From: PALSA-505 sp036496025
Lineage (GTDB): Bacteria > Actinomycetota > Actinomycetes > Streptosporangiales > Streptosporangiaceae
Assembly: GCA_036496025.1 (NCBI GenBank)
Contig: DASXLW010000094.1
Location: forward strand, 1 to 64,000
DNA: 64,000 nt
Direction of reading: 5' to 3'
The notes under the pieces were generated by a model. It was not told the DNA's origin, made no database searches, and saw only the letters and a list, made by a program, of their open reading frames with translations. Shown one piece after another: positions 35,378-44,342 of the stretch (positions within the stretch are counted from its first letter, which is position 1; every line of letters begins with the position of its first letter). Position numbers and translations under genes: made by a program.

Positions 35378-36646
35378 GTGGCCGCCGACGATGGCCCCGG
35401 CGGGCTGCACCGGGGCGCGGTGGCCGTGCTGGTGGTGGGCATCATCTTCATCGGCTTCAACCTGCGGACCGCGATCGCCAGCCTGCCCCCGGTGTTTCCC
35501 GAGCTTTCCGCGCAGCTCGGCCTGTCCGCGACGGCGATCACCGTGCTGGCAACCATCCCGGTCGTGTGCTTCGGCCTGTTCTCCGGCGTCGCGGCCCCGC
35601 TGAGCCGCAGGTTCGGCGAGGAGCGGGTGCTGCTCGCCTCGCTCAGCCTGGTGGCCGCCGGGCTGGTGCTGCGCGGCGCGCTGCCCCGGATCCTGCTGTA
35701 TCCGGGGACGGTGCTTGCCTGCGGCGCGATCGCGCTGATGAACGTGCTGCTGCCGAGCATGGTCAAGCGACGCCAGCCGAGCCGGGCCGGGCTGCTCATC
35801 GGCACCTACCTGCTCTTCCTGGGGATCGGATCGGTGCTGGGCTCGCTGCTGGCGGTGCCGGGCTACCAGTACGCGGCGGATGCCCCCTGGCTCGGCGGGT
35901 CGGTGCGATTCTCCCTCTGGATGTGGGCGGCGCCGGCTGCCGTGGCGTTCGTGGTCTGGCTGCCGCAGTGGCGCTACCGCCCCCCGCCCGGGGGGCCGGC
36001 GCCGGCCGAGCCGGCCCGATGGCGGAACGGGCCGCCGTCGGCGCGAGTGGCCGTGACCAGGCACGCGCTGGCCTGGCAGGTGACGGCGTTCATGGGGCTG
36101 CAGAGCCTGTCCTACTACGCCGCGCTGTCCTGGCTGCCTACCCTGCTGCGCGACCGCGGCGCGACCGCGGCGCACGCCGGCACCCTGCTCGCCCTGATGA
36201 ACCTGGGCAACGCCGTGACCGCCATGCTTATCCCGGTAATCGCGCACCGGATGGCCGCGCAGCGGCTGCTGGTCGTCCCCACGGTCATCGCGACCGCGGC
36301 GGGCATCGCCGGGGCGCTGTACGCCCCGCTGGGCAGCGCCTGGGCCTGGATCCTGCTGCTCGGCCTGGCCCAGGGGGCCGCGCTCGGCCTGGGCATCTTC
36401 TTCACCATGGCCCGGACTCACGACCCGGTGGCCGCCGCGTCGCTGTCCGCGATGGCGCAGGGCTGGGGTTACCTGCTGGCCGCGCTCGGCCCGCTCGCGG
36501 TCGGGCTGCTGCACGCGAGCACCGGCGGCTGGGACATCCCGGTCACCCTGCTGCTCGTGCTGTGCGCCGTCGAGCTGGCCGCGGGCTGGCTCGCCGCCCG
36601 GGGCCGCGTCCTGCCGCCGCCGGGACCGCAGCCGGTGACCGGATAG
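35378..36646 (+). CDS. MFS transporter, CynX/NimT family
   Basis: A 422-residue 12-helix major facilitator protein. IIFIGFNLRTAIASLPPVFPEL in helix 1 and GVAAPLSRRFGEERVLLASL after helix 2 mark the CynX/NimT group, whose E. coli members are linked to cyanate and 2-nitroimidazole. The central loop is basic and Pro-rich. Start taken at GTG 35378, 47 bases after the aconitase stop. The substrate is unknown. The DMT-type transporter gene follows after nine bases, so both may be one transcript. Confidence 0.88.
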   Translation: MAADDGPGGLHRGAVAVLVVGIIFIGFNLRTAIASLPPVFPELSAQLGLSATAITVLATIPVVCFGLFSGVAAPLSRRFGEERVLLASLSLVAAGLVLRGALPRILLYPGTVLACGAIALMNVLLPSMVKRRQPSRAGLLIGTYLLFLGIGSVLGSLLAVPGYQYAADAPWLGGSVRFSLWMWAAPAAVAFVVWLPQWRYRPPPGGPAPAEPARWRNGPPSARVAVTRHALAWQVTAFMGLQSLSYYAALSWLPTLLRDRGATAAHAGTLLALMNLGNAVTAMLIPVIAHRMAAQRLLVVPTVIATAAGIAGALYAPLGSAWAWILLLGLAQGAALGLGIFFTMARTHDPVAAASLSAMAQGWGYLLAALGPLAVGLLHASTGGWDIPVTLLLVLCAVELAAGWLAARGRVLPPPGPQPVTG

Positions 36647-36655
36647 GATGCCGCG

Positions 36656-37552
36656 GTGCGAGTGCTCTCCGTCCTGTTCGCCCTGCTGACCGCGCTGGCC
36701 AACGGGACGGCGTCGGTGCTGCAGCGGATCGCTGCCCGGGACGCGCCGCCGTCGAAGGCGCTGCACCTGTCGCTGTTCGGCTACTTGATCAGGCGCAAGG
36801 TGTGGCTGGCAGGCATCGGAATGATCATGGTCGCGGCGGTGTGCCAGGCGGTAGCGCTGGCCAACGGCCCGGTCGCCCTGGTGCAGCCGATCTTCATCAT
36901 CGAGCTGCCGTTCACGCTGCTGCTGTCCAGCAGGATCTTCCACCGCAAGCTGCCCCGCCTGACCTGGGGGGCGGTGGCGCTGGTTACGCTCAGCCTGGGC
37001 GTGGGCCTGGCCGCCGCCGCGCCGTCCGGCGGCGTCGAGCGCGCCCCCTTTCGCGTCTGGATAGCGGCCCTGATCGTCACCGGGTGCTTCGAGACCGTGG
37101 TGATCGCCGTGGGCATCCGGCTGCAGGGCAACGCGCGGGCCGCGGCGCTCGCGCTCGCGGCGGCGTGCGGCTACGCGCTCACCGCGGCGCTGCTCAAGGG
37201 CGCGATGGAGGCGCTGAGCCACGGTATCGTCCCGTTCTTCACCTCGTGGGAGCTGTACGGCGCCGCGGCAGCCGGCGTGGGGGCGCTGTTCCTGTTGCAG
37301 AACAGCCTGCAGGCCGGCTCGCTGGTCGCGGCGCAGCCGCCGCTGACCCTGGGCGACGCGCTGATCAGCGTGGCGTACGGGGTGAGCGTGTTCGGCGAGC
37401 AGCTGCGCACCGGCGGCTGGCTCGCGGTCCAGATCGTGTGCGTGCTGCTGATCGCGGTGGGCTGCGTCGAGCTTTCCCGCTCGCTGGCCACCACCAATCA
37501 GGCGGAGGACGCGGCCGTGCCGGCCGTCTCCCCGCGCGCTGCCGAAGGGTGA
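36656..37552 (+). CDS. DMT family transporter-like membrane protein
   Basis: A 298-residue membrane protein with about nine or ten helices in the drug/metabolite transporter (EamA/NIPA-like) arrangement. VLFALLTALANGTASVLQR in helix 1 and VALANGPVALVQPIFIIELPFTLLLS in helices 3-4 are typical of actinobacterial members. A second, weaker repeat starts near residue 150. The substrate is unknown; NIPA-like relatives in eukaryotes move magnesium. GTG start at 36656. Confidence 0.82.
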   Translation: MRVLSVLFALLTALANGTASVLQRIAARDAPPSKALHLSLFGYLIRRKVWLAGIGMIMVAAVCQAVALANGPVALVQPIFIIELPFTLLLSSRIFHRKLPRLTWGAVALVTLSLGVGLAAAAPSGGVERAPFRVWIAALIVTGCFETVVIAVGIRLQGNARAAALALAAACGYALTAALLKGAMEALSHGIVPFFTSWELYGAAAAGVGALFLLQNSLQAGSLVAAQPPLTLGDALISVAYGVSVFGEQLRTGGWLAVQIVCVLLIAVGCVELSRSLATTNQAEDAAVPAVSPRAAEG

Positions 37553-37571
37553 CCGGCGGGCAAGCGGCGCT

Positions 37572-38072
37572 CTAGCCGGAGTCTCGTCGCGAGCCGGTGC
37601 GTCCCGTCACGTAGGCCACGTTGACGAGGCCGATGACGATCCAGATCAGCGCGGTGAGCATGATGCCCCCCGCGCCCGGGCCCGACTGGCTGCCGCCATG
37701 GTTCGTGTAGATGCTGGACGTGGTCCTGGACAGCACGATCGCGGTACTGGACATAGCGAACACGAGCGACCCCAGGATCACCAGGATCGACGGTCGCCCG
37801 GACTGCGCGGCCTGCGCGCGCCGGGTGGCCCGCAGGGCCCGCCTGCTGGCCCGGCGGACGTGCCGGCAGCCCAGGTGCTGGTCCAGTCCCGTGGCCATCC
37901 GGTCATCGACCTCCGCCGAGACCCGCTGATCGATCTGGGCGGTGATCCGGTCGTCGATCTCGGTGCTGATGCGTTCCACCAGGCCCTCGGCCAGCGCCTG
38001 CTCGTAGCCGGGGCCGAGATGCTGGTGGGCGGCCACCGATGCGGCGATCTCGTTCCGGTGATCCGTGTCCAT
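37572..38072 (-). CDS. Membrane protein with N-terminal coiled-coil-like region
   Basis: About 166 residues from the ATG at 38072, preceded by GGAGGGG. The first 75 residues are charged and helical with a heptad-like run (LVERISTEIDDRITAQIDQRVSAEVDDRMA). A basic stretch (RRASRRALRATRRAQAAQ) leads to two membrane helices (ILVILGSLVFAMSSTAIVLS and GIMLTALIWIVIGLVNVAYV). No family is recognised. It may be a small membrane scaffold with a cytoplasmic helical arm. It converges on the DMT transporter gene. Confidence 0.6.
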   Translation of the reverse strand: MDTDHRNEIAASVAAHQHLGPGYEQALAEGLVERISTEIDDRITAQIDQRVSAEVDDRMATGLDQHLGCRHVRRASRRALRATRRAQAAQSGRPSILVILGSLVFAMSSTAIVLSRTTSSIYTNHGGSQSGPGAGGIMLTALIWIVIGLVNVAYVTGRTGSRRDSG

Positions 38073-38339
38073 CGCCCCTCCGTCGTCCTGCCCGTCCTGG
38101 CCACGGTACGAAGACCGGGCTGGGCGGCGGAATGCGGCTAACCCCCGGGTGTGCGCTGGGGATAGCCCCACCCGGGTGTCGCATGAAGTTCAGGAAACGG
38201 GAAAGACGCGCAGGCAGGGCCGGATCCCGCGACATGCGGCCCGCGGGATCCGGCGCCCGGCGCCCCGTGCGCCCGGCCGGCCCGCGCTGCGCTATTCTCC
38301 GAGCCCAGTGGCAAAGACCGCGAGCCCCGGGAGGAGCAC

Positions 38340-38633
38340 ATGGCGCAGCCGCCGGGCGCACCGGGCTTCCTGGCCCACCGCGACGGCGACCTGGTCGGCG
38401 TCGCGGTACGGGACCTCGATCCGGGCCCTGTGGACGGTGGGTACCTGAGCGGGCCGGCTTCGATCAGCGTGCGGCTCACCGAGGCGGTGCCGCTCGGTCA
38501 CAAGCTGGCCCTGGCCGACATCGCCGCCGGGGAGCAGATCATCGAGTACGGCCAGCCGGTGGGGATCGCCACGCGGGACATCGGGCGGGGCGATCATGTC
38601 CACGTGCACAACGTGCGGAGCGCGCGGCTGTGA
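38340..38633 (+). CDS. UxaA/SuyA-type SAF domain protein (small dehydratase/sulfo-lyase subunit)
   Basis: A 97-residue protein consisting of one SAF domain: LTEAVPLGHKLALADIAAGEQIIEYGQPVGIATRDIGRGDHVHVHNVRS. In altronate and galactarate dehydratases this domain is the N-terminal part; in (R)-sulfolactate sulfo-lyase (SuyAB) and in many actinobacterial homologues it is a separate subunit. GGGAGG precedes the ATG. Its stop overlaps the GTG of the large-subunit gene by four bases, which fits equal production of the two chains. Confidence 0.85.
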   Translation: MAQPPGAPGFLAHRDGDLVGVAVRDLDPGPVDGGYLSGPASISVRLTEAVPLGHKLALADIAAGEQIIEYGQPVGIATRDIGRGDHVHVHNVRSARL

Positions 38634-39790
38634 GCGGGCGCGTGCTGACCGGGTACCGCCGCGAGAACGGTGCGGTCGGCATCAGGAATCACACGGTCAT
38701 CCTGCCGGTGGACGACCTGTCGAACGCCGCCGCCGAGGCGGTGGCCGCGCTGGTGCCGGGCACGCTGGCGCTGCCGCACGCCTACGGCCGGCTGCAGTTC
38801 GGCGCCGACCTGGAGCTCACGTTCCGCACCCTGGCGGGCAACGCGGCCAACCCCAACGTCGCCTCCGCCGTGGTCATCGGCATCGAGCCCAACTGGACCG
38901 AGCGGCTGGTGGCCGGCATCGCCAAGACCGGCAAGCCGGTCGCGGGCTTCGCCATCGAGCGGCACGGCGACCTGCGCACGATCGAGCGCGCGGCCCGGGT
39001 CGCGGCCCAGTTCCGGCAAGATGATTCCGAACGGACGCGGCAGGAGGTCGAGCGGAGCGAGATAGTCCTGTCGATCAAATGCGGTGAGTCCGACACGACC
39101 AGCGGCCTCGGCTCGTGCCCGACCACCGCGCAGGCCGTCGACCGGTGGGTCGAGGCGGGCGGGACGGTGCTGTTCGGAGAGACGAGCGAGCTGACCGGCG
39201 GCGAGCATCTCATCGCGCAGCGGTGCGTGAACGAGGCCGTGCGGCAGAAGTTCCAGGGCCTCTACGACCGGTACATGGCGATGATCGCCCGGGCCGGCGT
39301 GGATCTGCTCGGCTCGCAGCCGACCCAGGGGAACATCCGCGGCGGGCTGTCCACGATCGAGGAGAAGGCGATGGGCAACATCGCCAAGACGGGCACCAAG
39401 CAGGTGGTGGGGGCGCTCGAGGCCGCGGAGCCCCCCGGCTCGGGCCCGGGCCTGTATTTCATGGATACCTCGTCGGCCGCCGCCGAGTGCATCACGCTGA
39501 TGGCCGCGGCCGGGGCGGTGCTGCACCTGTTCCCGACCGGCCAGGGCAACGTGATCGGGCACCCGGTCGAGCCGGTGATCAAGCTGACCGCGAACCCGCT
39601 GACCGCGCAGACCATGGCCGAGCACATCGACCTGGACTGTGCCGGGCTGCTGACCAGGCAGTACGACCTGACCGCGGCCGGCGGCCGGCTGATGGAAATC
39701 TGCGACCGGGTCATCAACGGCCGGCTCACCTGCGCCGAGGCCATCGGGCACCGGGAATTCGTGCTCACCCGGCTGTACCCGAGCGCTTGA
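38630..39790 (+). CDS. UxaA family hydrolase large subunit (altronate dehydratase / sulfolactate sulfo-lyase type)
   Basis: A 386-residue protein of the UxaA C-terminal family, starting at GTG 38630 inside the previous stop. Conserved parts are GYRRENGAVGIRNHTVILPVDD, PHAYGRLQFGADLE, the SIKCGESDTTSGL motif whose Cys probably binds iron, and TGQGNVIGHPVEPVIKLTANP. These enzymes split water from sugar acids or sulfite from sulfolactate. The substrate is undecided. The next gene, an oxidoreductase of the sugar type, overlaps its stop by one base and favours a sugar-acid pathway. Confidence 0.85.
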   Translation: MSGRVLTGYRRENGAVGIRNHTVILPVDDLSNAAAEAVAALVPGTLALPHAYGRLQFGADLELTFRTLAGNAANPNVASAVVIGIEPNWTERLVAGIAKTGKPVAGFAIERHGDLRTIERAARVAAQFRQDDSERTRQEVERSEIVLSIKCGESDTTSGLGSCPTTAQAVDRWVEAGGTVLFGETSELTGGEHLIAQRCVNEAVRQKFQGLYDRYMAMIARAGVDLLGSQPTQGNIRGGLSTIEEKAMGNIAKTGTKQVVGALEAAEPPGSGPGLYFMDTSSAAAECITLMAAAGAVLHLFPTGQGNVIGHPVEPVIKLTANPLTAQTMAEHIDLDCAGLLTRQYDLTAAGGRLMEICDRVINGRLTCAEAIGHREFVLTRLYPSA

Positions 39791-40785
39791 TGCCCGCCCG
39801 CGGCGTGACGGGCCGGGTGCGGTGGGGGATCATCGGCGCGGCCGGCATCGCGCGCAAGGCCTTCTTGCCCGCGGTGGCCGAGGCGGGCGGGGTGGCGGCC
39901 GCCGTGGCCGGCCGCGATCCGGAGCGCACCGCCGGGTGGGCCCGGGATAACGGCGTTGACCGGGCCATCGCTGGCTACCAGCAGCTGATCGAGGACCCGC
40001 AGATCGACGCGGTCTACATTCCGCTGCCCAACGCCCTGCACGCGGAGTGGACGACGAAAGCGCTCCTGGCGGGCAAGCCGGTGTTGTGCGAGAAGCCACT
40101 CACCGTCTCGCTGCCCGAGGCCGAGCAGGTCCTGGCCGTGGCCGCCGAGTCCGGCACCCTGCTGTGGGAGGCGTTCGCCTTCCCGTTCCACGACCAGATG
40201 CGCCGGATCCGCGCTCTGCTGGCCGACGGGGTCATCGGGGAATTGCGCGAGATCCAGTCGAACTACCACTTCGCCATGTCCGACCCCGGGCACAACATCA
40301 GGATGTCGGCCGCGCTGGCCGGCGGCGCGCTCAACGACGTGGGCTGCTACCCGGTCCGGCTGGCCCGCTTCCTGTTCGCCGCCGAGCACGACACGGTGTC
40401 CGCCGCCGCGGTCTGGGACCCGGGCGGCGTGGACGCGGAGACCTGGGGCTGGCTCGGCTTTCCCGGCGACCGCAGGCTGCTGCTGTCCTGCGGGTTCCGC
40501 CGCGCCCAGGACACGTTCAGCGCGCTGATCGGGACCGCCGGGCAGGTACACATCACCAACCCGTTCCACCCCGGGCCGGGGGACCGGTTCGAGGTGCGCG
40601 CCGGGGGGCGGGAGCCGGCCGGCTACCCGGGGACCGGGCCGGACCGGTATTCGTTCACCCCGGCGGTCCGGCACATCCAGGACGCCGTCAGCGGCCGGGA
40701 GCCGCCGCGCTGGCTCGCGGCCGACACCTCGCTCGGCTCGGCCCGGGCGCTTGCCGACATCGCGGCCAGCGCCGGGCGCTCTTAG
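39790..40785 (+). CDS. Gfo/Idh/MocA family oxidoreductase
   Basis: A 331-residue NAD(P)-dependent sugar-type dehydrogenase. The Rossmann start is VRWGIIGAAGIARKAFLPAVAEAGG. The family motif with the catalytic Lys is GKPVLCEKPLT, and the second catalytic region contains GGALNDVGCYPVRLARFLF. It oxidises or reduces a sugar, sugar acid or cyclitol. The ATG at 39790 overlaps the preceding stop (TGATG). It is the third gene of a tight three-gene unit with the split UxaA-type enzyme. It ends inside the convergent proS stop by four bases. Confidence 0.9.
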   Translation: MPARGVTGRVRWGIIGAAGIARKAFLPAVAEAGGVAAAVAGRDPERTAGWARDNGVDRAIAGYQQLIEDPQIDAVYIPLPNALHAEWTTKALLAGKPVLCEKPLTVSLPEAEQVLAVAAESGTLLWEAFAFPFHDQMRRIRALLADGVIGELREIQSNYHFAMSDPGHNIRMSAALAGGALNDVGCYPVRLARFLFAAEHDTVSAAAVWDPGGVDAETWGWLGFPGDRRLLLSCGFRRAQDTFSALIGTAGQVHITNPFHPGPGDRFEVRAGGREPAGYPGTGPDRYSFTPAVRHIQDAVSGREPPRWLAADTSLGSARALADIAASAGRS

Positions 40786-42554
40786 CCGAGTCCGTCGCCG
40801 CCAGTCAGGGCCCCGGCCAGGCCGTCGAGCAGGCTCCCGATCACGCCCGCCACCTCGGCCGCGACCTGGTCCAGCGGCACGACCACGAGCTGGTCCTGAT
40901 CACGCCGCTTCACCTCGGCGCCGCCCCGGTCCAGGGACCGCGCGCTGACCGTGACCCTGACCGGCAGGCCGATGAGGTCGGCGTCGGCGAACTGCACCCC
41001 CGGGCGCTCGCCGCGGTCGTCGTAGAGGACCTCGGTGCCCTGCGCGGTCAGCTGCTTGTAGAGATCGTCGGCCGCGGCGCTGACGCGCGGGTCGCCGCCG
41101 GCCAGCGCGCACAGGTGGACGTGAGCGGGAGCGATGCTGGCCGGCAGGCGCAGCCCCGCCGAATCGTGGTGTTCCTCGGCCGCGCACGCGAGCAGCCGGC
41201 CGACGCCTATGCCGTAGCTGCCCATGACGATCGGCCGCGGCTGCCCGTCCGCGCCGAGGAAGGTCGCGCCCGCCGCCGCCGAGTAGCGAGTGCCCAGCTT
41301 GAATATGTTCCCCACCTCCACGCCGCGGGTGGTCCGCAGCCCCGCCCCGCAGCTCACGCAAGGATCGCCGTCCCGCGCGGCGGCGATGTCGGCCACGACG
41401 TCGGCGGCGTAGTCACGGCCCAGGTTGGCGTTCCGCAGGTGGTAACCCTCCTCGTTCGCCCCGGCCACCAGGTTGGCCGTGGCCGCGACCAGCTCGTCGG
41501 CCACGACGGTGGCGCCGGCGGTGCCGATCGGGGATCCGTAGCCGGGCACCGCGCCGATCGCGGTGATCTCCTCCGCGGTCATCGGGCGCAGGCCGGGGGC
41601 GGCCACGGCGTTGGCGAGCTTCGTCTCGTTCAGCTCGCTGTCGCCGCGGACGACGGCGACGATCGGCTGCGCGGTGACCGTCCCGTCTGGCCGCTCGCGT
41701 TCGGCGGCCATGAACATGGCCTTGGCGGTCTGGCTCGCGGGTATGCCGAGGAACCCAGCCAGGTCATCGATCGTGGCCGTGCCCGGGGTGGCGACCCGTT
41801 CCAGCGGGAGCGGTGGGGCGGCCGCCGGCTCCGGCCGGGCGAAGGTCGCGACCTGCCGGTTGGCGGCGTACCCGCAGGCGTCGCAGAGCACCAGGGTGTC
41901 CTCGCCCACCTCGGTGAGGTACATGTACTCGTGGGCCTGGCTCCCGCCCATCATGCCGACATCCGAGCCGACGGCGATGACCGGCAGCCCGCACCGGCCG
42001 AACACGTTGAAGTACGCCCGGTAGAGCGCCCGGTACTGGATGTCCAGCCCCGCCTCGTCCGCGTCGAGGGTGTAGGCGTCCTTCATGATGAACTCGCGCA
42101 CCCGGATGAGGCCGGCCCGCGGCCGCGGATCGTCGCGGAACTTCGTCTGGATCTGGTACACCAGCCGGGGCAGGTCGCGGTATGAACTGATATCGCTCTG
42201 GCAGAGCTCGGCGATGACCTCCTCGTGGGTCATGGCCAGGACCATGTCCCGGCCCCGGCGGTCGCGAAAGCGGGTCAGCTCCGGGCCGACGGTGTGATAC
42301 CGGCCGCTGGCCTTCCAGATCTCGGCCGGGTGGACGACGGGCAGGGACAGCTCCTGGCCGCCGACCGCGTCCATTTCCTGCCGGAGGATGTTCTCGATCT
42401 TCCGCACGCTGCGCCAGCCGAGCGGGAGATAAGAGAAGATGCCCTGGCCGAGCTGGCGCACGAAGCCCGCCCGGACCAGCATCTGATGACCCTCGGCCTC
42501 GGTCCTGCCCGGGGCGGTACGCAGCGTCAGGCCGAACTGGGTGGACATTCTCAT
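40782..42554 (-). CDS. proS: Prolyl-tRNA synthetase
   Basis: A 590-residue class II synthetase of the bacterial type. The catalytic domain has motif 1 near GFVRQLGQGIFSYLPLGWR, motif 2 around YQIQTKFRDDPRPRAGLIRVREFIMKDAYTLD and motif 3 in YGIGVGRLLACAAEEHHD. A YbaK-like editing insertion sits between (about 230-390, with FLGIPASQTAKAMFMAA), able to clear mischarged Ala-tRNA. The C-terminal anticodon domain begins near 470. It is the first gene of a minus-strand run with the phosphomutase seven bases to the right. Confidence 0.96.
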   Translation of the reverse strand: MRMSTQFGLTLRTAPGRTEAEGHQMLVRAGFVRQLGQGIFSYLPLGWRSVRKIENILRQEMDAVGGQELSLPVVHPAEIWKASGRYHTVGPELTRFRDRRGRDMVLAMTHEEVIAELCQSDISSYRDLPRLVYQIQTKFRDDPRPRAGLIRVREFIMKDAYTLDADEAGLDIQYRALYRAYFNVFGRCGLPVIAVGSDVGMMGGSQAHEYMYLTEVGEDTLVLCDACGYAANRQVATFARPEPAAAPPLPLERVATPGTATIDDLAGFLGIPASQTAKAMFMAAERERPDGTVTAQPIVAVVRGDSELNETKLANAVAAPGLRPMTAEEITAIGAVPGYGSPIGTAGATVVADELVAATANLVAGANEEGYHLRNANLGRDYAADVVADIAAARDGDPCVSCGAGLRTTRGVEVGNIFKLGTRYSAAAGATFLGADGQPRPIVMGSYGIGVGRLLACAAEEHHDSAGLRLPASIAPAHVHLCALAGGDPRVSAAADDLYKQLTAQGTEVLYDDRGERPGVQFADADLIGLPVRVTVSARSLDRGGAEVKRRDQDQLVVVPLDQVAAEVAGVIGSLLDGLAGALTGGDGLG

Positions 42555-42560
42555 GGCGCC

Positions 42561-44342
42561 CTAGCCTGCCACAAGCAGTTCGCCGACCGCCGCTCGCAGC
42601 CGGTCCAGCCGGGCCGCGGCGGCCCGGCGGGCGCCGGTCAGGTCACCCCCCGCGGGCCGGACGACCTCGAAGTAGACCTTGAGCTTGGGCTCGGTCCCGC
42701 TGGGCCGGACGACCACCCGCGCCCCGGCCAGCCGGTAGACGATCACGTCAGACGGCGGCAGCCCCCGGCCCCCGGCGGCCAGATCTTCGGCCGAGGTCAC
42801 CGGCTGGCCGGCCAGCGCGGCCGGGGGAGCGGCCCGCAGCGCCGTCATGACCTCTCCCGGCGACCCGGTGCGCAGCGTGAGCTGCGCGGTCAGGTGCACG
42901 CCGTGCGCCGCCTCGAGCGTGTCGTACGCGTCGGGCAGCGTGCGGCGGGCCCGCCGCTCGCGCGCGGCCAGGCCGAGGACGGCGAGCGCGGCGCCGATCC
43001 CGTCCTTGTCCCTGACCACGTCGCCGACCGCGTAGCCGAGCGCCTCTTCGTAGCCGAACAGGAACCGGCTGCCCGGCTGGTCCTGGCCGCCGCGGACGAT
43101 CCACTTGAATCCGGTCAGCGTCTCGGCGTAGCGCGCGCCCGCGGCGGCGGCGATCTTCGACAGCATCGTGGCCGAGACGATCGTGGTCACCACGAGCCGG
43201 GACCCCGGATCGGGCCGTGCGGCGGTCCGGTCCAGCAGGTAGCCGCCGAGCAGCGCGCCCAGCTGGTCTCCGGTCAGCCGCCGCCAGCCCCCGCTGGCCC
43301 GCGGGTCGGGCACCGCGACGGCCAGCCGGTCGCCGTCCGGGTCGCTGGCCAGCACCAGGTCGGCCCCGAGCCGGCGCGCCTCCGCCAGCGCCAGGTCGAG
43401 CGCGCCGGGCTCCTCCGGGTTGGGGAAGGCGACCGTGGGGAAGTCGGGGTCGGGATCGGCCTGGGCCGCGACCACGTGCGGCGGCGCGAACCCGGCCCGC
43501 GCGATGGCCTCGAGCATCAGCCGGCCGGCCACACCGTGCATCGCGGTGTAGACCACGCGCAGCGGCGCGCCGCTGGTCGCCCCGGCCGCCCCGGCCGCCC
43601 CGGCCCCATCGGCCCCCTCGGCCGCCCCGGCCCCCCCGGCCGGCCCGGCCGGGGCGGCCGGCTCCGTCGGGTCGCCGGCCTCGGCGGTGAGCGCGGCCAG
43701 GTAGGCGTCGGCGATCTCGTCGCCGTGCCGGGTGACGAGCGGACTGTCGAGCGACCCGGTCGGCACCTCGCGCAGCGGGCCGAGCGCCCCGATCGCCGCC
43801 TCGATCTCCGCGTCGGCGGGCGGGATGATCTGCGCTCCGTCGGCGAGGTACAGCTTGTAGCCGTTGTCGGCGGCCGGGTTGTGGCTTGCGGTGATCATGA
43901 CGCCGGCGGCGGCGGACAGCTGCCGGACCGAGAACGCCAGCAGCGGCGTCGGGCACGGTCGCGGCAGCAGGTGAACGCGCAGCCCGGCCCCGGTCAGCAC
44001 CCGCGCCGCCTCGTCGGCGAACCGCGACGAGCCGTGCCGGGCATCACAGCCGATGACCACGCCGGCGCCAGCCGCCCCGGGCTCGCGGGCGGCCAGCCAG
44101 CCCGCCAGCGCCGCGGTGGCCGCCCGGACCACCGCCCGGTTCATCCGGTTCGGCCCGGCCGCCACCACGCCGCGCAGCCCCGCGGTGCCGAACTCCAGCC
44201 TGCCGCCGAACCTGTCCGCCAGCTCGGCCGCCGCGGCCGCGCCGCCGGTGTCGACCAGGGCGCGCAGCTCGGCCCGGTCGCGGGGGTCGGGGTCGTCGGC
44301 GATCCACGCCGCGACCCGGGTCCGCAGCCCTGCCGTGATCAT
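42561..44342 (-). CDS. Phospho-sugar mutase (phosphoglucomutase/phosphomannomutase family)
   Basis: A 593-residue alpha-D-phosphohexomutase. The phosphorylated Ser is S153 in ITASHNPAADNGYKLY, the metal loop is ASDPDGDRLAVAVPD, sugar-binding GYEEALGY, and phosphate-binding RPSGTEPKLKVYFE near the end. Mutases of this long form next to purine nucleoside phosphorylase often act on ribose or deoxyribose 1-phosphate as well as hexose phosphates, so a phosphopentomutase role in nucleoside breakdown is plausible. Residues about 222-252 are a Gly/Ala low-complexity insertion. Its start overlaps the stop of the phosphorylase gene by four bases. Confidence 0.9.
   Translation of the reverse strand: MITAGLRTRVAAWIADDPDPRDRAELRALVDTGGAAAAAELADRFGGRLEFGTAGLRGVVAAGPNRMNRAVVRAATAALAGWLAAREPGAAGAGVVIGCDARHGSSRFADEAARVLTGAGLRVHLLPRPCPTPLLAFSVRQLSAAAGVMITASHNPAADNGYKLYLADGAQIIPPADAEIEAAIGALGPLREVPTGSLDSPLVTRHGDEIADAYLAALTAEAGDPTEPAAPAGPAGGAGAAEGADGAGAAGAAGATSGAPLRVVYTAMHGVAGRLMLEAIARAGFAPPHVVAAQADPDPDFPTVAFPNPEEPGALDLALAEARRLGADLVLASDPDGDRLAVAVPDPRASGGWRRLTGDQLGALLGGYLLDRTAARPDPGSRLVVTTIVSATMLSKIAAAAGARYAETLTGFKWIVRGGQDQPGSRFLFGYEEALGYAVGDVVRDKDGIGAALAVLGLAARERRARRTLPDAYDTLEAAHGVHLTAQLTLRTGSPGEVMTALRAAPPAALAGQPVTSAEDLAAGGRGLPPSDVIVYRLAGARVVVRPSGTEPKLKVYFEVVRPAGGDLTGARRAAAARLDRLRAAVGELLVAG
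43579..43660. repeat. GGCCGCCCC-type simple repeat inside the phosphomutase gene
   Basis: A run of nearly pure G/C with repeated CCCCGGCCG units encodes the Gly/Ala-rich insertion (PAGPAGGAGAAEGADGAGAA) of the mutase. The frame stays open through it. Confidence 0.7.

Noticed and set aside
38073..38339. Possible small gene in the 267-base gap before the UxaA-type genes
   Set aside because: Frames here are Arg/Pro-rich without a ribosome site or conserved pattern.
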